Below the pieces are notes generated by a model. The model ran no database searches and was not told where the DNA came from. It saw nothing but the letters and a program-made list of their open reading frames with translations. Source: GCA-2718035 sp964435285 (GTDB lineage Bacteria > Bacteroidota > Bacteroidia > Flavobacteriales > TMED113). From it: 64,000 nucleotides of DNA. A program made the position numbers and the translations under genes. Of the stretch, positions 18,436 through 27,764 are shown in pieces (position 1 is the first letter of the stretch; every line of letters begins with the position of its first letter). The stretch lies in assembly GCA_964435285.1 (NCBI GenBank), contig CAYSYA010000002.1, positions 1-64,000 of the forward strand, given 5' to 3'.

Positions 18436-19281
18436 TTGAAAACTCTTATAATTACTCCAGCGTATAATGAAGAGAAGTTTATTAAAGCTACTATTGATTC
18501 AGTCGTGAGTCAAAAACTTTTGCCTATTGAGTGGGTAATTGTAGATGACCAGTCTGAAGATAACACATCTAATCTTGCTAAAGAAGCAGCTTCAAAGTAT
18601 AATTGGATAACATATCTTAGAAAAGAAAAAAAAGATTATTCTGGACCTGGGAAACCTGTTATGGATGCTTTTTATTTTGGTTATAGTAATAAAAACGTAA
18701 AAGATTTTGATTTAATTATGAAACTGGATGCTGATATTATTTTACCAAATAACTATATTTTAGAAGTATCTAAAAGAATGAACAGTAATTTACAAATTGG
18801 ACTTTGTGGAGGAATTTGTTTAACTAAAGGTTCAGAAGAAAAAATTACCAATTTAGATCATGTGAGAGGAGCGATTAAATGTTATAGAAAAAAATGTTTT
18901 ATACAAATTGGAGGTTTATTAAAGTGTATGGGTTGGGATACAGTTGATGAACATACTGCAAGATTTTATAATTGGAATGTATCAGTTTTTACAGATTTGA
19001 AAGTTCATCATCAGCGAAAAACAAATTTCAAATCCGGATATTTAAAAGCTGGATATATGAATGGAAAAATGCTTTATTCAATTAGAATGGGTTTTCCTTT
19101 AATGCTCACGAATTTTTTTAAGTGGAGTTTAAGGTTTCCATATTTTTTATCTGGCGTGTCTTTATTTTTGGGTTATTTAAAGTCTATGTTATTTTTTGAA
19201 AAGAAAATAGTGTCTAAAGAATTGGGTTTGTTTATTAGGAAGTACAGGTATAAAAAAATAAGACAAAAATTTAATTTTTAA
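18436..19281 (+). CDS. GT2-family glycosyltransferase
   Basis: A 281-residue GT-A fold transferase. The N-terminus has TLIITPAYNEEKFI and WVIVDDQSEDNT, the nucleotide-sugar-binding part, followed by the metal-binding DXD variant KLDADI near residue 98. The C-terminal part has a hydrophobic stretch (about 220-250) that may lie on the membrane. Translation most likely starts at TTG (18436), since no in-frame ATG precedes the conserved N-terminus. It is the last gene of the carB-led cluster and overlaps the convergent DUF2147 gene by 11 bp. Confidence 0.85.
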   Translation: MKTLIITPAYNEEKFIKATIDSVVSQKLLPIEWVIVDDQSEDNTSNLAKEAASKYNWITYLRKEKKDYSGPGKPVMDAFYFGYSNKNVKDFDLIMKLDADIILPNNYILEVSKRMNSNLQIGLCGGICLTKGSEEKITNLDHVRGAIKCYRKKCFIQIGGLLKCMGWDTVDEHTARFYNWNVSVFTDLKVHHQRKTNFKSGYLKAGYMNGKMLYSIRMGFPLMLTNFFKWSLRFPYFLSGVSLFLGYLKSMLFFEKKIVSKELGLFIRKYRYKKIRQKFNF

Positions 19282-19696
19282 CCCGAGTCCAACTAGTTGA
19301 CTTTCCAAATAAAGTAAGTCCTATATATCCTCGTAATTCTAATTCATTTGAATTTTTCATATAAACTTCTAGTGAGTATGTTTTTCCACTCCTTGCATCA
19401 TAAATTTCACCCTCTGTCCATTCTCCTTTTTTTTTGTATTTTAAATCATTCATTATTACTAAACCCTTGATTGGTTTATTTCTCAGTAATTTATTTGGAT
19501 TTTCTTTATCTAATTTTTCATTTCCATTTTTGTCTAGAGGTTCTTTCAACCATATAATTTTTCCAAAAAAACTATTATTCTTTTTATAAATTTCTATTTT
19601 AGATTGCTTTTCTTCTTCTAGCCATATTCCTAAAATATCGTCAGACTGAGATTGGCAGAAAATAGTAATTAAAAAGAAAATTATATTTATTCTCAT
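19271..19696 (-). CDS. DUF2147 family secreted protein
   Basis: A 141-residue protein with a signal peptide (residues 1-16). The mature part has the DUF2147 pattern: DILGIWLEEEKQSKIEIYK at the start, a FFGKIIWLKEP strand with DKNGNEKLD, then GEIYDARSGKTYSLEVY and LELRGYIGLTLFGKSTSW near the end. The family is lipocalin-like in appearance and of unknown function. It begins 2 bp after the stop of the M1 peptidase gene, so the two are probably co-transcribed. Confidence 0.8.
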   Translation of the reverse strand: MRINIIFFLITIFCQSQSDDILGIWLEEEKQSKIEIYKKNNSFFGKIIWLKEPLDKNGNEKLDKENPNKLLRNKPIKGLVIMNDLKYKKKGEWTEGEIYDARSGKTYSLEVYMKNSNELELRGYIGLTLFGKSTSWTRVKN

Positions 19697-19698
19697 GG

Positions 19699-22600
19699 TT
19701 AAAATGATTTATTAATTCCAAAAAGCCATCTAAATTTAATTTGATTTTCAGAGCTGGCAGGATCACTCAAGAAAAAAGGAAAATCAAGCCTAAACAATAA
19801 TGGTTTTTCAAAATCATAGTAGCTATCAACAATTTCACCTAAATCACATGTAAATCCAATTCCCATATCACTTCTTATACTCCCAAAAGAAAAATTATTT
19901 CTAACATTATCATTATTAATAACTCCTATATCATAAAACACATATGAGTTAATAGGTATTTTATTTAAAAAGTTAAACATTTTGTATCCTCTAGTAAGAG
20001 ATTTTAAATATTTAATATATGATACCTCAAAATTCATAGAAATTCCTCCAATTCCAAGGTTTGTATTGGAAATACCATCTTCTGTATTTTCGAGCATATA
20101 ATTACCAGAATAACCTCTCAAATTTAATCCCCCCCCTACATGAAAATGATTTGTTCCTACAGTGTATGCGGCACTTTCTTTAGAAATAAATCCAGCAGAT
20201 CTTGAAAGTGAATAGTTCATCATTTCTTCAGGATTTGCTCCTGCTGCAAATAACATACTCTCTATTGGGAAATTTTCACCAAATCCGGTTTGTGCAAAAA
20301 ATCTAGTTTTTATTCCTAATCCAAAAATTTCATTTTTATTTATGGCGGATAATGTGATTTGAGAAAAACTATAATCGCTCATCCAAGAGGAACTTCTGAG
20401 TGATAGATTTATATTCCCCTTCCCGTTAACGTATTCATATTTATGAGATAAATCAACAGATAAAATACTATTATATTTATTTTCAACTGGATCTTTAAAT
20501 GGACCCCACAAATTTTCATTTAATAAATAATTCAAATCATTAAATTCTTTCCTTAACATTCCTTTAAATCCAATCGTTAAAGAATTTACTTTTTCACGAT
20601 CATGAATTCTTAAAGATAGTGAGTGAGCATCAAGTCCATCTAAGTGCTTAATGGTACCATGAAAATCACTATTTTTTACATATTTGTCTAATGCAGTTGT
20701 GTAATCAAAACCGTATGAAATAATATCATTTCCGGGTCTATTTGAGTATTCTGAAGCATTTAAAAATGTACTATTAATAAAGAAGAAAGAATTAATTAAA
20801 TGATGTTCTCCTAAATAACCTCCTTTCATGTCAACTCCTAGTTTGATTCCATCATATGAATTATATCCTAAAGATGGTCTGACTTTAAATTCATAAAATT
20901 TCCAATCAGGGTGTTGCCTTACTCCATAATTCAAAGAATATTTTGTATTGCCCTTGAGTCGATTATTAAGCATATAATTATCACCCAGTCTATAAGTAGG
21001 GTCAATAATTACATTTTCAATTCCGCTGGAATCAGGTAAGTATACTGAAAAAGAATAAGTTTGATTTAATTTTCCAAAACCAGTCCATTTTGGTAAAATT
21101 TTATATTTCGTTTTCTTAATAAATTCTTTATTAGGTATGTGAAATCGTTGTTTTAATCCAAAATTTGAAGTTACGACTAAATCAATTGGCATCTCCATTC
21201 CATTAGGATCTCTTTTTAACTCAATATTAAAGTTTGCTTCATCAACTTTTTCAACATTTGAAACAGAGTAGTCAAGTCCCTTGGTACTTTCAAGCCACTG
21301 GTCAAAAAACCAATTTAAATCAACTTTTGTTGATTTTATGATTGAATTCCTAAAATCTTTAAAATATGGATGACACATTTTCCAAGTATTAAAATAATCT
21401 TGCATTGCCTTCAAAAATAAATCATCACCCAAAACATATTGTAAGTTGTATAACATTACACCTGGTTTGTAATAAACATGTCTATAGCCACCTCCATGGT
21501 GAAGAGCGCTTCCAAAATCATGAGAATGAGTATTTAATTTGGGAGTATTATTAACGGTTGCGTCTTTCATATATCTGTTATATATTTCTTCATCAATTGC
21601 AAGTAGTTTAAACTCTTCATTTTTAAATAGTCGACTTTTAGGTGCTTCAGAAGAATAAGGTCCATCAATTTTATTTAATCCCCATGCAGTTAAAAATTGT
21701 GTAAACCCTTCATCTAGAGAAGCTCTGTATGTTTCATTACTTCCAACCATCCCATAAAACCAATTATGTCCAATTTCATGAACAAATAAATCCCTGTAAT
21801 AAGGGTCAAATCCACTATCTAACGTTAACATTGGGTACTCCATACCGTCCCTAGCATCTGTTACTATCATTTTATGATAAACATACATTCCAATATCCTC
21901 AGAAAGCACTTGAATTGTTTTAGCTGTATAATCTGCAGCATTTTGCCACCCAGAAGCGTGATGCTCTTGAGCTAGTGAATAACATTTTATTCCATTCCAC
22001 TCACTTTCCCCAATTCTATAGGTCGGATCTGCAGTAAATGCAAAATCATGCACATTTTCAGCATGAAACTTCCAAGTTTTTTTTACTTTGGGATTATGTG
22101 GAATTATAATTGATGGTTTTTCATTCCAAGGTTTATTTGCAAAATTTTTAATATCAATTCTCTTTCTTAAACTAGGAGGTAAGACTTCGCTTCTATTTAA
22201 CATATTTCCCGTGGCTTCAACGATATAATTGGATGGAAATGTAAGTTCAACATCAAATGCTCCAAAATTTCCATAAAATTCTTTTACTAAATGTTGATCA
22301 ATGGTCCAGCCAAATTTAGCATCATAAACAGCAATTCTAGGGTACCAATGAACTCCATTATAATGTTTTAGTTTTTTAGTTTCTTCATCATGTTCACCAT
22401 CCCAAGAATCATAATATTTCATTCTTCTTCCATAAGGTTTTTTATTAAAAAAAGTTTTAAAGTCGATATTAAAAATCATCATTTCTCCACTTTTTAGTGG
22501 TTGATTTAAAATAACCTTTAGGACTGTATTATCAAGTTCAGTATTTAAATTAATTCCCTCAGAAGAAATAGATAAAATTTCGGTTCCTCTTCCTACTCCC

Positions 22601-22968
22601 TTAAACTCTTCATCAACTCTGTTATTTACTTTTTTTAAGTGCTCGTAATAAGAGTCTTCTTGAAAAGCATTTTGGTAAAGATGAAAATATACTACATTTA
22701 ATTCATCAGGGGAATTGTTCCAATAAGTTAATTTTTGTGAAGCTGTTATTATGTTATCTAAATCATTGATTTCTGCTTTTATTTCATAATACACATCCTG
22801 CTGCCAGTATCCTTCATAAGGCAGTTTATTTTTCCAATAATTTGGATTATCAATATTTTTATAAGTATTAGGTTTATTTAATGGGTCATAAGTTGTGACT
22901 AAAGAATCTACATTCTGTGAAATTCCTATAACAACTATTAAAAAAAACAAAAAAAGAATCTTTTTCAT
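19699..22968 (-). CDS. M1-family zinc metallopeptidase with C-terminal outer-membrane-barrel-like region
   Basis: A 1089-residue exported protein with a signal peptide (residues 1-17). The M1 aminopeptidase fold fills roughly 50-620. The zinc site is HEIGH at 397-401 with the third ligand Glu420 (HExxH-x18-E), and the substrate-side motif is DGMEYP at 374-379. Beyond residue ~690 the sequence changes to alternating aromatic/polar strands, including HVGGGLNLRGY, the type of L6 motif (RGY) seen in Omp85/surface-antigen barrels, and it ends in a terminal Phe. This suggests a peptidase tethered to or inserted in the outer membrane. M1 activity is well supported; the barrel is inference. Confidence 0.85.
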   Translation of the reverse strand: MKKILFLFFLIVVIGISQNVDSLVTTYDPLNKPNTYKNIDNPNYWKNKLPYEGYWQQDVYYEIKAEINDLDNIITASQKLTYWNNSPDELNVVYFHLYQNAFQEDSYYEHLKKVNNRVDEEFKGVGRGTEILSISSEGINLNTELDNTVLKVILNQPLKSGEMMIFNIDFKTFFNKKPYGRRMKYYDSWDGEHDEETKKLKHYNGVHWYPRIAVYDAKFGWTIDQHLVKEFYGNFGAFDVELTFPSNYIVEATGNMLNRSEVLPPSLRKRIDIKNFANKPWNEKPSIIIPHNPKVKKTWKFHAENVHDFAFTADPTYRIGESEWNGIKCYSLAQEHHASGWQNAADYTAKTIQVLSEDIGMYVYHKMIVTDARDGMEYPMLTLDSGFDPYYRDLFVHEIGHNWFYGMVGSNETYRASLDEGFTQFLTAWGLNKIDGPYSSEAPKSRLFKNEEFKLLAIDEEIYNRYMKDATVNNTPKLNTHSHDFGSALHHGGGYRHVYYKPGVMLYNLQYVLGDDLFLKAMQDYFNTWKMCHPYFKDFRNSIIKSTKVDLNWFFDQWLESTKGLDYSVSNVEKVDEANFNIELKRDPNGMEMPIDLVVTSNFGLKQRFHIPNKEFIKKTKYKILPKWTGFGKLNQTYSFSVYLPDSSGIENVIIDPTYRLGDNYMLNNRLKGNTKYSLNYGVRQHPDWKFYEFKVRPSLGYNSYDGIKLGVDMKGGYLGEHHLINSFFFINSTFLNASEYSNRPGNDIISYGFDYTTALDKYVKNSDFHGTIKHLDGLDAHSLSLRIHDREKVNSLTIGFKGMLRKEFNDLNYLLNENLWGPFKDPVENKYNSILSVDLSHKYEYVNGKGNINLSLRSSSWMSDYSFSQITLSAINKNEIFGLGIKTRFFAQTGFGENFPIESMLFAAGANPEEMMNYSLSRSAGFISKESAAYTVGTNHFHVGGGLNLRGYSGNYMLENTEDGISNTNLGIGGISMNFEVSYIKYLKSLTRGYKMFNFLNKIPINSYVFYDIGVINNDNVRNNFSFGSIRSDMGIGFTCDLGEIVDSYYDFEKPLLFRLDFPFFLSDPASSENQIKFRWLFGINKSF

Positions 22969-23026
22969 AAATAATAGGTATATATTGTTTTACGAAGATA
23001 TTATTTTTTGCTTTATTTTAAGGTGC

Positions 23027-23863
23027 TTATGCTTTTAAACTCATGTCAATGTTTTGGACTGAGTGAGTTAAGGCGCCCATTGAAATAAATTCGACTCCAG
23101 TTGCAGCAAAATCCTTAATGTTATTTTCCGTTATATTTCCCGAAACTTCAATAGGAAATTTTTTAGAAATTATCTTAACTGCTTTTTTAATTTGATCAAT
23201 TTTAAAATTATCCAATATAACTCTGTAAATTTCATCAAATGAAATTATTTGATTTAATTCTTCTATTGTTCTTACCTCTACTATAATTGGTATTTTTTTA
23301 ACATTATTTGAATAATTTATGGCTTGTTTAACAGTGAATGTAATTCCTTTTGAGTAATCAATATGGTTATCTTTGATTAAAATGGCATCATATAGTCCCA
23401 TTCTATGATTTTCTCCTCCTCCAATTTTAACAGCCCATTTTTCTAAGAATCTTAAATTTGGTGTTGTTTTTCGAGTATCTAATAATTTAACATTAAAATC
23501 TGAAATTAAGTTTATAATTTTTCTTGTTTTAGTAGCTATTCCGCTCATTCTTTGCATGCAGTTTAATACTAATCTTTCCATAGCTAATATGGATCTAATA
23601 TTTCCAGTAATTTTTAAAATAATTTCTTCTTTTGTTATATTTTGACCATCTGTTTTCAAAAGTTCAACATTAAGATCTTTATCGTAATAATTAAAAATTT
23701 TTTTTGCTAATTCAACACCGGCAACAATTGCATTTTCTTTACTTATTAAACTTGCAGTTCCCTTTTTATTATTTGGTATACAACAAATTGAAGTATGATC
23801 ACCGTCTTTGATGTCTTCTTGAATACAATTTTCAATAAATTCTTGTAATTTTTTATTATCCAT
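23027..23863 (-). CDS. nadC: Nicotinate-nucleotide pyrophosphorylase (carboxylating)
   Basis: A 278-residue quinolinate phosphoribosyltransferase that makes nicotinate mononucleotide in de novo NAD synthesis. Family motifs are clear: EDIKDGDHTS near the N-terminus, LNCMQRMSGIAT, LLDTRKTTPNLR, the KIGGGENHRMGLYDAILIKDNH region split by short loops, and the C-terminal EVSGNIT with GVEFISMGALTHS. Length is normal. It is divergent from rlmH across a 64 bp gap. Confidence 0.97.
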   Translation of the reverse strand: MDNKKLQEFIENCIQEDIKDGDHTSICCIPNNKKGTASLISKENAIVAGVELAKKIFNYYDKDLNVELLKTDGQNITKEEIILKITGNIRSILAMERLVLNCMQRMSGIATKTRKIINLISDFNVKLLDTRKTTPNLRFLEKWAVKIGGGENHRMGLYDAILIKDNHIDYSKGITFTVKQAINYSNNVKKIPIIVEVRTIEELNQIISFDEIYRVILDNFKIDQIKKAVKIISKKFPIEVSGNITENNIKDFAATGVEFISMGALTHSVQNIDMSLKA

Positions 23864-23870
23864 TTATTTT

Positions 23871-23903
23871 TTTGTAATAGTAAATTAAAATATAATAATT
23901 TTG
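23871..23903 (+). promoter_or_regulatory. Putative promoter of rlmH-rdgB
   Basis: TTTG at 23871-23874 and TAATTTTG at 23896-23903 are separated by 21 bp. Both boxes and the spacing fit the Bacteroidota consensus (TTG-N17-23-TAnnTTTG). The rlmH ATG is 24 bp downstream of the second box. This is one of the two best two-box matches in the window. Confidence 0.6.
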
Positions 23904-23927
23904 AACTGATAATTGTTTTAGTTCTAA

Positions 23928-24353
23928 ATGAAAATAAAGTTAATTTTTTTAGGTAAAAAAAAGAATAATAATCTTAATGATTTAATTGAAAAATATTTTT
24001 TAAGAATTAAAAAAGAAATTAGTTTAGAGTTAGTATACATCCCCTCTTTCAACAAAAAAAATAATCTAAATTTTAGTGCTGATGATTTTGTTGTTTTGCT
24101 TGATGAAAATGGAGAACAACTTAATTCAAAATCATTTGCAAAAAAATTAAAAAAGATTATTCAATCGTTTAAAAAAATTTTAATAATTGTTGGAGATGCT
24201 TATGGATTCCCTGAGCATTTACACAATAGGTCAAACTTTACTATTTCTTTGTCAAAATTAACACTTCCCCATGAAATTGCTAGATTAATTATTATTGAGC
24301 AACTTTACAGGGCTGTAACAATAATTAAAAATCATCCTTATCATCATGAATGA
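23928..24353 (+). CDS. rlmH: 23S rRNA (pseudouridine1915-N3)-methyltransferase
   Basis: A 141-residue SPOUT methyltransferase acting on 23S rRNA helix 69. The C-terminal knot is well conserved (SLSKLTLPHEIARL, then EQLYRA and the terminal NHPYHHE). It is about 14 residues shorter than E. coli RlmH; the gap is in the middle, before VVLLDENGEQ. The SAM-loop reads VGDAYGF where GG is usual. It overlaps rdgB by 8 bp. Confidence 0.93.
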   Translation: MKIKLIFLGKKKNNNLNDLIEKYFLRIKKEISLELVYIPSFNKKNNLNFSADDFVVLLDENGEQLNSKSFAKKLKKIIQSFKKILIIVGDAYGFPEHLHNRSNFTISLSKLTLPHEIARLIIIEQLYRAVTIIKNHPYHHE

Positions 24354-24921
24354 AATAATTTTAGCTTCAAACAATGAAAATAAGTTGAGGGAGTTTAGAC
24401 AAATATTTTTATCAAAAAAAATAATTTCTTTAGATGATATTAATTTTAATAGAGAAATAGATGAAACTGGAACTACTCTTAGGCAAAATGCGTTAATCAA
24501 AGTTAGGGAGGTTTTTAGCTATTCAAACAAAATTTGTATCTCTGATGATAGTGGATTAGAAATTGATTACTTAAATGGCGAACCAGGAGTATATTCTGCT
24601 AGATACGCTGGGAATTATGCGAGCTCAATTGATAATATTAAAAAAGTGTTAAATAATCTTGGTGAAGCCAAAAATAGAAGAGCTAGATTTAAAACTGTAA
24701 TTGCTTATAAGGATTCATTGACTGAAGCTGTTTTTGAGGGAGAGATAAATGGAAATATAACAAAAAATATTAGGGGAGAGGGTGGCTTTGGATACGACCC
24801 AATTTTTATACCTAATAACTATAATATAACATTTTCAGAAATGAAACCTGAACAAAAAAACAAAATCAGTCACAGATCATTAGCAATAAATAAATTGTTT
24901 AAATTTCTTTATAAGAAATAA
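24346..24921 (+). CDS. rdgB: XTP/dITP diphosphatase (RdgB/HAM1 family)
   Basis: A 191-residue nucleotide-pool sanitiser that hydrolyses dITP, XTP and ITP to monophosphates. It starts IILASNNENKLREF, the family signature. It then has the ISDDSGLEIDYLNGEPGVYSARYAG stretch (about residues 65-89) with its metal-binding acidic residues, and GEGGFGYDPIFIP near the C-terminus. The ATG overlaps the end of rlmH by 8 bp, so translation is likely coupled. The 3' end overlaps ddl by 23 bp on the other strand. Confidence 0.96.
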   Translation: MNEIILASNNENKLREFRQIFLSKKIISLDDINFNREIDETGTTLRQNALIKVREVFSYSNKICISDDSGLEIDYLNGEPGVYSARYAGNYASSIDNIKKVLNNLGEAKNRRARFKTVIAYKDSLTEAVFEGEINGNITKNIRGEGGFGYDPIFIPNNYNITFSEMKPEQKNKISHRSLAINKLFKFLYKK

Positions 24922-25861
24922 TTTTATCAACTGCCATTGAAATAAAGTCTTTAATATTAGTTTCAGATTTTTTTATCATTTGTGGGACAATGCTTTCTTT
25001 AGAAAATCCAGGAATAGTATTTACTTCAATTATATATGGAATTCCTTTCTTTACAATAAAATCAAAACGTACAATACCATTTAGTTTTAGTGTTTCATAT
25101 GCCTTAGTGGCAATATTTTTAATTTTAACTGCAACTTTTTCTTCTATATTTGCTGGTGTGATTTCATTTGATTGTCCAAGATACTTAGCGTTATAGTCAA
25201 ATATTTCGTTATAAGAAATTATCTCAGTTAAAGGGAAAGTTATTAGATTCTCCTTAGAGAAATTATGAACAGCACAGGTTAATTCTCTTCCATCAATAAA
25301 TTCTTCAATTATATAATTTGTTGCATATTTTTTTGCAAGTTTTATGGCTCCATTCAATTTACTTTGATTATTTACTTTACTGACTCCAAAACTTGAACCA
25401 CTATTTATTGGTTTGACTATACATGGATATTTAATATTTCTATTTAATTTTTCATTAATTTTTGAATTTGGAACGGCAAATCCTTTGTTCTTTAAATAAT
25501 CATTACAATTTTTTTTATCAAATGTTAATTTAGACGCTATAAGATTTGATGAGCTATAGGGAATATTTAAAGATTCAAAATAACTACATAACTCACCAGT
25601 TTCTCCAGGAGGGCCATGAATTAATATTACAGATGCATCAAATTGAATTTTTTTTCCATTTTTCTCCAGAGAGAAGTCTGACTTATCAATTTTAATTTGA
25701 TTTTTCAAACAAAAAAAATCATCATCTAAATTATTAACTAATATTAAATAGCCTGAATATTTTGTAGTGTCTAAATTCTCAATAAAGTTTTCACCACTTT
25801 TTATAGAAATTGTTCTTTCTACGGACTCTCCTCCAACTAAAATTGCTATATTTTTTTTCAA
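24899..25861 (-). CDS. ddl: D-alanine-D-alanine ligase
   Basis: A 320-residue ATP-grasp ligase that makes the D-Ala-D-Ala end of peptidoglycan precursors. It starts IAILVGGESVERTIS, then has LIHGPPGETGELCSY (usually HGxxGEDG, here ETG), the ATP-binding CIVKPINSGSSFGV, and the C-terminal IIEVNTIPGFS with the metal-binding Glu and Asn. The start codon is TTG; no ATG or GTG lies upstream in frame before a stop. It is divergent from the PASTA protein gene. The ddl-PASTA-rluD order is, from memory, common in Flavobacteriales. Confidence 0.96.
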   Translation of the reverse strand: MKKNIAILVGGESVERTISIKSGENFIENLDTTKYSGYLILVNNLDDDFFCLKNQIKIDKSDFSLEKNGKKIQFDASVILIHGPPGETGELCSYFESLNIPYSSSNLIASKLTFDKKNCNDYLKNKGFAVPNSKINEKLNRNIKYPCIVKPINSGSSFGVSKVNNQSKLNGAIKLAKKYATNYIIEEFIDGRELTCAVHNFSKENLITFPLTEIISYNEIFDYNAKYLGQSNEITPANIEEKVAVKIKNIATKAYETLKLNGIVRFDFIVKKGIPYIIEVNTIPGFSKESIVPQMIKKSETNIKDFISMAVDKIISYKEI

Positions 25862-25923
25862 TTTGTTTATTTTAGAATTACATAAAGTTATAAGATTTAT
25901 TAAATTAATAATCTATTTCTAAA

Positions 25924-25931
25924 TATATTTG
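25924..25931 (+). promoter_or_regulatory. Bacteroidota -7 promoter box upstream of the PASTA gene
   Basis: TATATTTG is a perfect TAnnTTTG match only 4 bp before the ATG at 25936. If active, transcription would start at or very near the A of the start codon, giving a leaderless or nearly leaderless mRNA. Confidence 0.4.
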
Positions 25932-25935
25932 TTTT

Positions 25936-26736
25936 ATGAAGAAGTATAGGTATTTAATAATTTTTCTTTTTTCCATTTTCATTTTTTTATGTATGTTTTT
26001 TTTAATTACTGATTTTGTTCTAAAAAAACATACGAATCATAATCAACTGATTGAAGTACCTAACCTTCTTGATAAAACTTTTCAAGAGGTTCATAATATT
26101 ATCTCTGATTTGGGTTTAAATTATGTTGTTTTAGGTGGTAAAATTCGAGATTACAATCCAAAATTTAAAATTAACTCAGTTACAAGTCAAAACCCTCTTC
26201 CTTACACCAATGTTAAAGTAGGTAGGTCAATTTATATTACAATTAATGCTGATAAGATTCCAAAAACAACTTTTCCTAAAATAATTGATCAGCCATATAG
26301 ATATGCTAAAAATATACTGGAAAGTAATAACTTAAAAGTTGGAGATATTTTCTATAAAAGCGATATAGCTCAAAATGTAATAGTAGAGGCAAATTATAAT
26401 AATTTTAAAATTAGAAAATCAGATAGCGTTCCTATTTTTTCTAGTATTGATCTTTATGTTGGTACTGGTTTACCAAAAAATCAATTTGAATATAAAATTC
26501 CAAATTTAAAAGGTTATCATCTTGATAAAGCAGTAAATATTTTAAAAAACAATTTTTTAAACCTCGGAGCTATTTATACTGATGAATCTTTAATAGACAG
26601 TTTATCTTTGTTTGTTTTTAAGCAGAGTTTGCCACCTAGAGATAAACCAAAAAAAATTTACTTTTCTAAATTTTCAAAAGCGCCAACTATTGACTTATGG
26701 TTAACTAGTGATTCAAGTAAACTAATTGAACAATAA
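25936..26736 (+). CDS. PASTA-domain membrane protein
   Basis: A 266-residue protein with one N-terminal membrane helix (about 5-28) and a periplasmic part made of three PASTA-like repeats: EVPNLLDKTFQEVHNIISDLG (about 41-61), then FPKIIDQPYRYAKNILESNNL and IPNLKGYHLDKAVNILKNN. PASTA domains often bind peptidoglycan stem peptides or beta-lactams. No kinase or transpeptidase domain is attached. It sits next to ddl and shares 1 bp with the RluD-family gene (TAATG), so it is probably co-transcribed with it. The exact role is unknown. Confidence 0.85.
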   Translation: MKKYRYLIIFLFSIFIFLCMFFLITDFVLKKHTNHNQLIEVPNLLDKTFQEVHNIISDLGLNYVVLGGKIRDYNPKFKINSVTSQNPLPYTNVKVGRSIYITINADKIPKTTFPKIIDQPYRYAKNILESNNLKVGDIFYKSDIAQNVIVEANYNNFKIRKSDSVPIFSSIDLYVGTGLPKNQFEYKIPNLKGYHLDKAVNILKNNFLNLGAIYTDESLIDSLSLFVFKQSLPPRDKPKKIYFSKFSKAPTIDLWLTSDSSKLIEQ

Positions 26737-27764
26737 TGCAAAAAAATACTTTAGATGAAGAATTAATAGAACATCACAGCTTTTTAGTTGAAAAGGGGCA
26801 TGAAGTCATTAGGTTAGATAAATTTCTTATGTTGAGACTTGCTAATAAATCAAGGAATAGAATACAAAATTGTATTTTAAATGGTAATGTATTTTGTAAT
26901 AATATTAAACAAATTAAATCTAATTATAAAGTTAAACCAAATGATAAAATCAGTATAAGGTTTGAATATGAGCCTCTAGATAAAAGTATTATTCCAGAGA
27001 ATATACCACTTGATATTGTATATGATGATAATCAAATTATTGTGGTAAATAAAAAACCTGGTATGGTTGTTCATCCTAGTTTTGGTCATTACTCGGGAAC
27101 TTTAGTTCATGCATTACTATATTGGTATAAGGAACTAAATAAACTTGAAAATCAAGAAAGACCTGGTTTGGTTCATAGAATTGATAAAAACACTAGCGGC
27201 TTGTTAGTTGTAGCTAGAGATTCTGATAGTCTAACAAATTTGTCATCTCAATTCTATGATCATTCAATTGACAGAAAATATGTTGCATTAGTTTGGGGGG
27301 TACTAAAAGAAGATAAAGGTACAATTGAAGGAAATATAGGTCGAAATATAAAAAATAGAAAAATCATGGATGTTTTTCCAAATAATGATTATGGGAAACA
27401 ATCAGTCACTCATTACAGAGTTATTGAAAGATTTAGTTACGTAACTCTTGTGGAATGTCAACTTGAGACAGGAAGGACCCATCAAATAAGAGTGCATATG
27501 AAATATATAGGTCATCCTTTATTTAACGATAATGAATACGGGGGAGATAAGATACTAAAAGGAACTAGATTTACTAAGTATACACAATTCATTAAAAATT
27601 GTTTTAAATTACTTCCTAGACAAGCATTGCATGCTAAATCATTAGGCTTTTTACATCCAAAAACTGGCAAGAAAATGTATTTTGAATCTGAACTACCTAA
27701 AAATTTTCAAGATTTAATAAATAAATGGAGGATTTATTCTAATTCTAATTTATTTACAGATTAG
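26736..27764 (+). CDS. rluD: RluA/RluD-family 23S rRNA pseudouridine synthase
   Basis: A 342-residue enzyme with an N-terminal S4 RNA-binding domain (about 20-80, IRLDKFLMLRLANKSRN) and the RluA-type catalytic domain. The catalytic loop is LVHRIDKNTSGLLV (Asp in HRID), preceded by VVNKKPGMVVHPS and followed by ETGRTHQIRVHMKYIGHPL. The combination of S4 domain, length and context suggests RluD (pseudouridines 1911/1915/1917). RluC-like specificity cannot be excluded. Its end overlaps the convergent methyltransferase by 15 bp. Confidence 0.92.
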   Translation: MQKNTLDEELIEHHSFLVEKGHEVIRLDKFLMLRLANKSRNRIQNCILNGNVFCNNIKQIKSNYKVKPNDKISIRFEYEPLDKSIIPENIPLDIVYDDNQIIVVNKKPGMVVHPSFGHYSGTLVHALLYWYKELNKLENQERPGLVHRIDKNTSGLLVVARDSDSLTNLSSQFYDHSIDRKYVALVWGVLKEDKGTIEGNIGRNIKNRKIMDVFPNNDYGKQSVTHYRVIERFSYVTLVECQLETGRTHQIRVHMKYIGHPLFNDNEYGGDKILKGTRFTKYTQFIKNCFKLLPRQALHAKSLGFLHPKTGKKMYFESELPKNFQDLINKWRIYSNSNLFTD

